Shown here one piece after another: positions 7,004 through 7,522 of a DNA stretch of 7,522 nucleotides. A program made the translations under genes and the position numbers. The stretch covers positions 1-7,522 of the forward strand of contig PNNE01000180.1 of assembly GCA_013824055.1 (NCBI GenBank). Direction: 5' to 3'. Below the pieces are notes generated by a model. The model made no database searches. It saw only the letters and a program-made list of their open reading frames with translations, and had not been told where the DNA came from. This DNA is from Rhodobacter sp. (GTDB lineage Bacteria; Pseudomonadota; Alphaproteobacteria; Rhodobacterales; Rhodobacteraceae). Position 1 is the stretch's first letter, and each line of letters begins with the position of its first letter.

Positions 7004-7018
7004 GAACAATAATAGAAC
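7004..7018 (-). promoter_or_regulatory. LexA (SOS) box, GTTC-N7-GTTC
   Basis: Read on the minus strand this is GTTC TATTATT GTTC, an exact match to the direct-repeat LexA operator of alphaproteobacteria (GTTC-N7-GTTC, known from Rhodobacter and rhizobial recA). It ends two bases before the ATG of the OB-fold gene and covers its predicted -10 element, an ideal place for repression. The A/T-rich seven-base spacer stands out in a region that is otherwise very GC-rich. LexA control of the OB-fold gene is therefore a strong inference. Confidence 0.85.
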
Positions 7019-7036
7019 ATCCGCGCGGCAGAGCAA
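7009..7036 (-). promoter_or_regulatory. Sigma-70-type promoter of the OB-fold gene, possibly leaderless
   Basis: On the minus strand TTGCTC (7036-7031) and TATTAT (7014-7009) form a -35/-10 pair with a 16-base spacer. The -10 hexamer differs from TATAAT at two positions but is the best in the neighbourhood and lies inside the LexA box. Counting six to eight bases past it puts the transcription start at about 7003-7001, on or just before the A of the ATG. No Shine-Dalgarno sequence could then exist in the transcript, which suggests leaderless translation. Confidence 0.6.
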
Positions 7037-7106
7037 GCCCGCCCCCCTCTGGCAAAACGCGCCGGACTGGCCTATGTCACGTCTGTCGATCCCGGGAGAC
7101 CCAGAC

Positions 7107-7429
7107 ATGGCGAAGATCACTTACGTTGAACACAATGGCCGCGAACACCTCGTCGAGGTCGCGAACGGCCTGACCGTGATGGAAGGCGCGCGCGACAACG
7201 GCATCCCGGGGATCGAGGCCGATTGCGGCGGCGCCTGCGCCTGTTCGACCTGCCACGTCTACGTCGACCCCGCCTGGATCGACAAGCTGCCGAAGAAGGA
7301 CCACATGGAAGCCGACATGCTGGACTTCGCCTGGCAACCCGATCCGGCGCGGTCGCGCCTGACCTGCCAGCTGAAGGTCTCGGATGCGCTGGACGGGTGC
7401 GCGTGCAGATGCCGGAAAAGCAGATCTAA
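7107..7429 (+). CDS. [2Fe-2S] ferredoxin (FdVI/adrenodoxin type), with an apparent one-base frameshift near the 3' end
   Basis: This is a small cytosolic electron carrier of the adrenodoxin/ISC ferredoxin family, close in pattern to Rhodobacter capsulatus ferredoxin VI. The start MAKITYVEHNGREHLVEV is typical, and GGGAG (7094-7098) lies eight bases before the ATG. The four cluster ligands are present: Cys40, Cys46 and Cys49 in DCGGACACSTCHVYVD (C-x5-C-x2-C), and Cys87 in RLTCQLKV. After SDALDG (to Gly97, base 7397) the frame departs from the family: the expected ending VRVQMPEKQI followed by TAA at 7427-7429 is present but one base out of frame. One extra G in the GGG run at 7395-7397 would restore a normal 107-residue protein. 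As printed, the frame continues without a stop to the window edge, replacing the conserved tail with Arg/Ser-rich sequence. A sequencing or assembly error in a G run is the simplest explanation; a recent mutation is possible. The gene is divergent from the SOS-box OB-fold gene. Confidence 0.88.
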
Positions 7430-7434
7430 GAACC

Positions 7435-7499
7435 GCTCCTCGATCACTTCGTTCTCGTCGCTGACTGTCGCGACGAGAAGACGAAGTCGCACGAGGAGC
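7435..7499. terminator. Long interrupted hairpin between convergent genes
   Basis: Three stem blocks stack around an eight-base loop (7462-7469). GCTCCTCG (7435-7442) pairs with 7492-7499, ACTTCG (7446-7451) with 7482-7487, and TTCTCGTCGC (7452-7461) with 7470-7479, giving 24 base pairs broken by a 3x4 internal loop and a two-base bulge. It begins five bases after the ferredoxin TAA and ends just before the apparent stop of a minus-strand gene. A bidirectional terminator or mRNA-stabilising hairpin is likely. There is no T-run on either side, so Rho-independent termination is not assured. Confidence 0.5.
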
Positions 7500-7504
7500 C
7501 GCCG

Positions 7505-7522
7505 CTACTCGGCCTTGCCCAG
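7505..7522 (-). CDS. Possible C-terminal end of a minus-strand gene (partial)
   Basis: On the minus strand the last 18 bases read Leu-Gly-Lys-Ala-Glu followed by TAG (complement of cta at 7505-7507). The stop sits directly beyond the long hairpin, as expected for a convergent gene sharing a terminator with the ferredoxin. Five codons are too few to identify a product, and the open frame could be chance. Confidence 0.3.
   Translation of the reverse strand: MGKAE

Noticed and set aside
7002..7055. Longer form of the OB-fold protein starting at TTG 7055
   Set aside because: It would translate through the -35, the -10 and the LexA box, and its extra residues show no similarity to DnaE2. ATG 7001 fits the promoter much better.
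7050..7078. Promoter of the ferredoxin gene with TATGTC at 7073-7078
   Set aside because: The corresponding -35 position (near 7050-7055) has no TTG-type element, so the pair is not supported.
7389..7400. Programmed -1 frameshifting in the ferredoxin gene
   Set aside because: There is no X-XXY-YYZ slippery heptamer, only GAC-GGG-TGC, and no reason for this family to use recoding. A missing G is simpler.
7223..7429. A separate 68-codon plus-strand gene ending in MPEKQI
   Set aside because: Only its last ten codons are meaningful; they are the displaced C terminus of the ferredoxin. The earlier part is out of frame with the cysteine motifs.

Overview
The window is GC-rich chromosomal DNA from an alphaproteobacterium, most likely a member of the Rhodobacteraceae (Rhodobacter/Paracoccus-like). 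This rests on the strong G/C third-position bias, the gene order hflK-hflC-DUF2065-Do protease, a ferredoxin close to the Rhodobacter FdVI type, and a GTTC-N7-GTTC SOS operator, which is the alphaproteobacterial form of the LexA box. No insertion sequence, CRISPR array, tRNA or rRNA was recognised. Every gap between genes is shorter than 300 bases.

Layout. Positions 1-6509 read on the plus strand: the end of an EF-hand protein (to 243), ribose-5-phosphate isomerase rpiA (326-1111), glutathione reductase gor (1211-2569), the SPFH-family pair hflK (2647-3819) and hflC (3819-4730), a small DUF2065 membrane protein (4727-4915) and a periplasmic Do/DegP-family serine protease (5058-6509). A GC-rich hairpin follows the protease. 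Convergent to it, on the minus strand, is a short gene (6600-7001) encoding only the C-terminal OB-fold domain of an ImuC/DnaE2-type error-prone polymerase. Divergent from that gene is a [2Fe-2S] ferredoxin (7107-7429) whose last ten codons are out of frame by one base. A long interrupted hairpin separates it from what looks like the last few codons of a minus-strand gene at the right edge.

How the genes fit together. HflK and HflC form the membrane complex that surrounds and restrains FtsH. With the DUF2065 protein and the downstream periplasmic protease they make an envelope protein quality-control block; the overlaps at 3819 and 4727-4730 indicate translational coupling. rpiA and gor share a theme of pentose phosphate/NADPH metabolism and redox balance, but a common operon is only an inference.

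The most unusual part is 6600-7018. A free-standing 133-residue OB-fold protein, clearly related to the end of DnaE2, starts immediately after a perfect LexA box. That box overlaps a good -10 element (TATTAT, 16 bases from TTGCTC), so the predicted transcript begins at or within about two bases of the ATG. The sequence therefore suggests a DNA-damage-inducible, possibly leaderless gene for an isolated mutasome OB domain, either a functional SOS accessory protein or a relic of an imuA-imuB-dnaE2 cassette. The sequence alone does not decide which.
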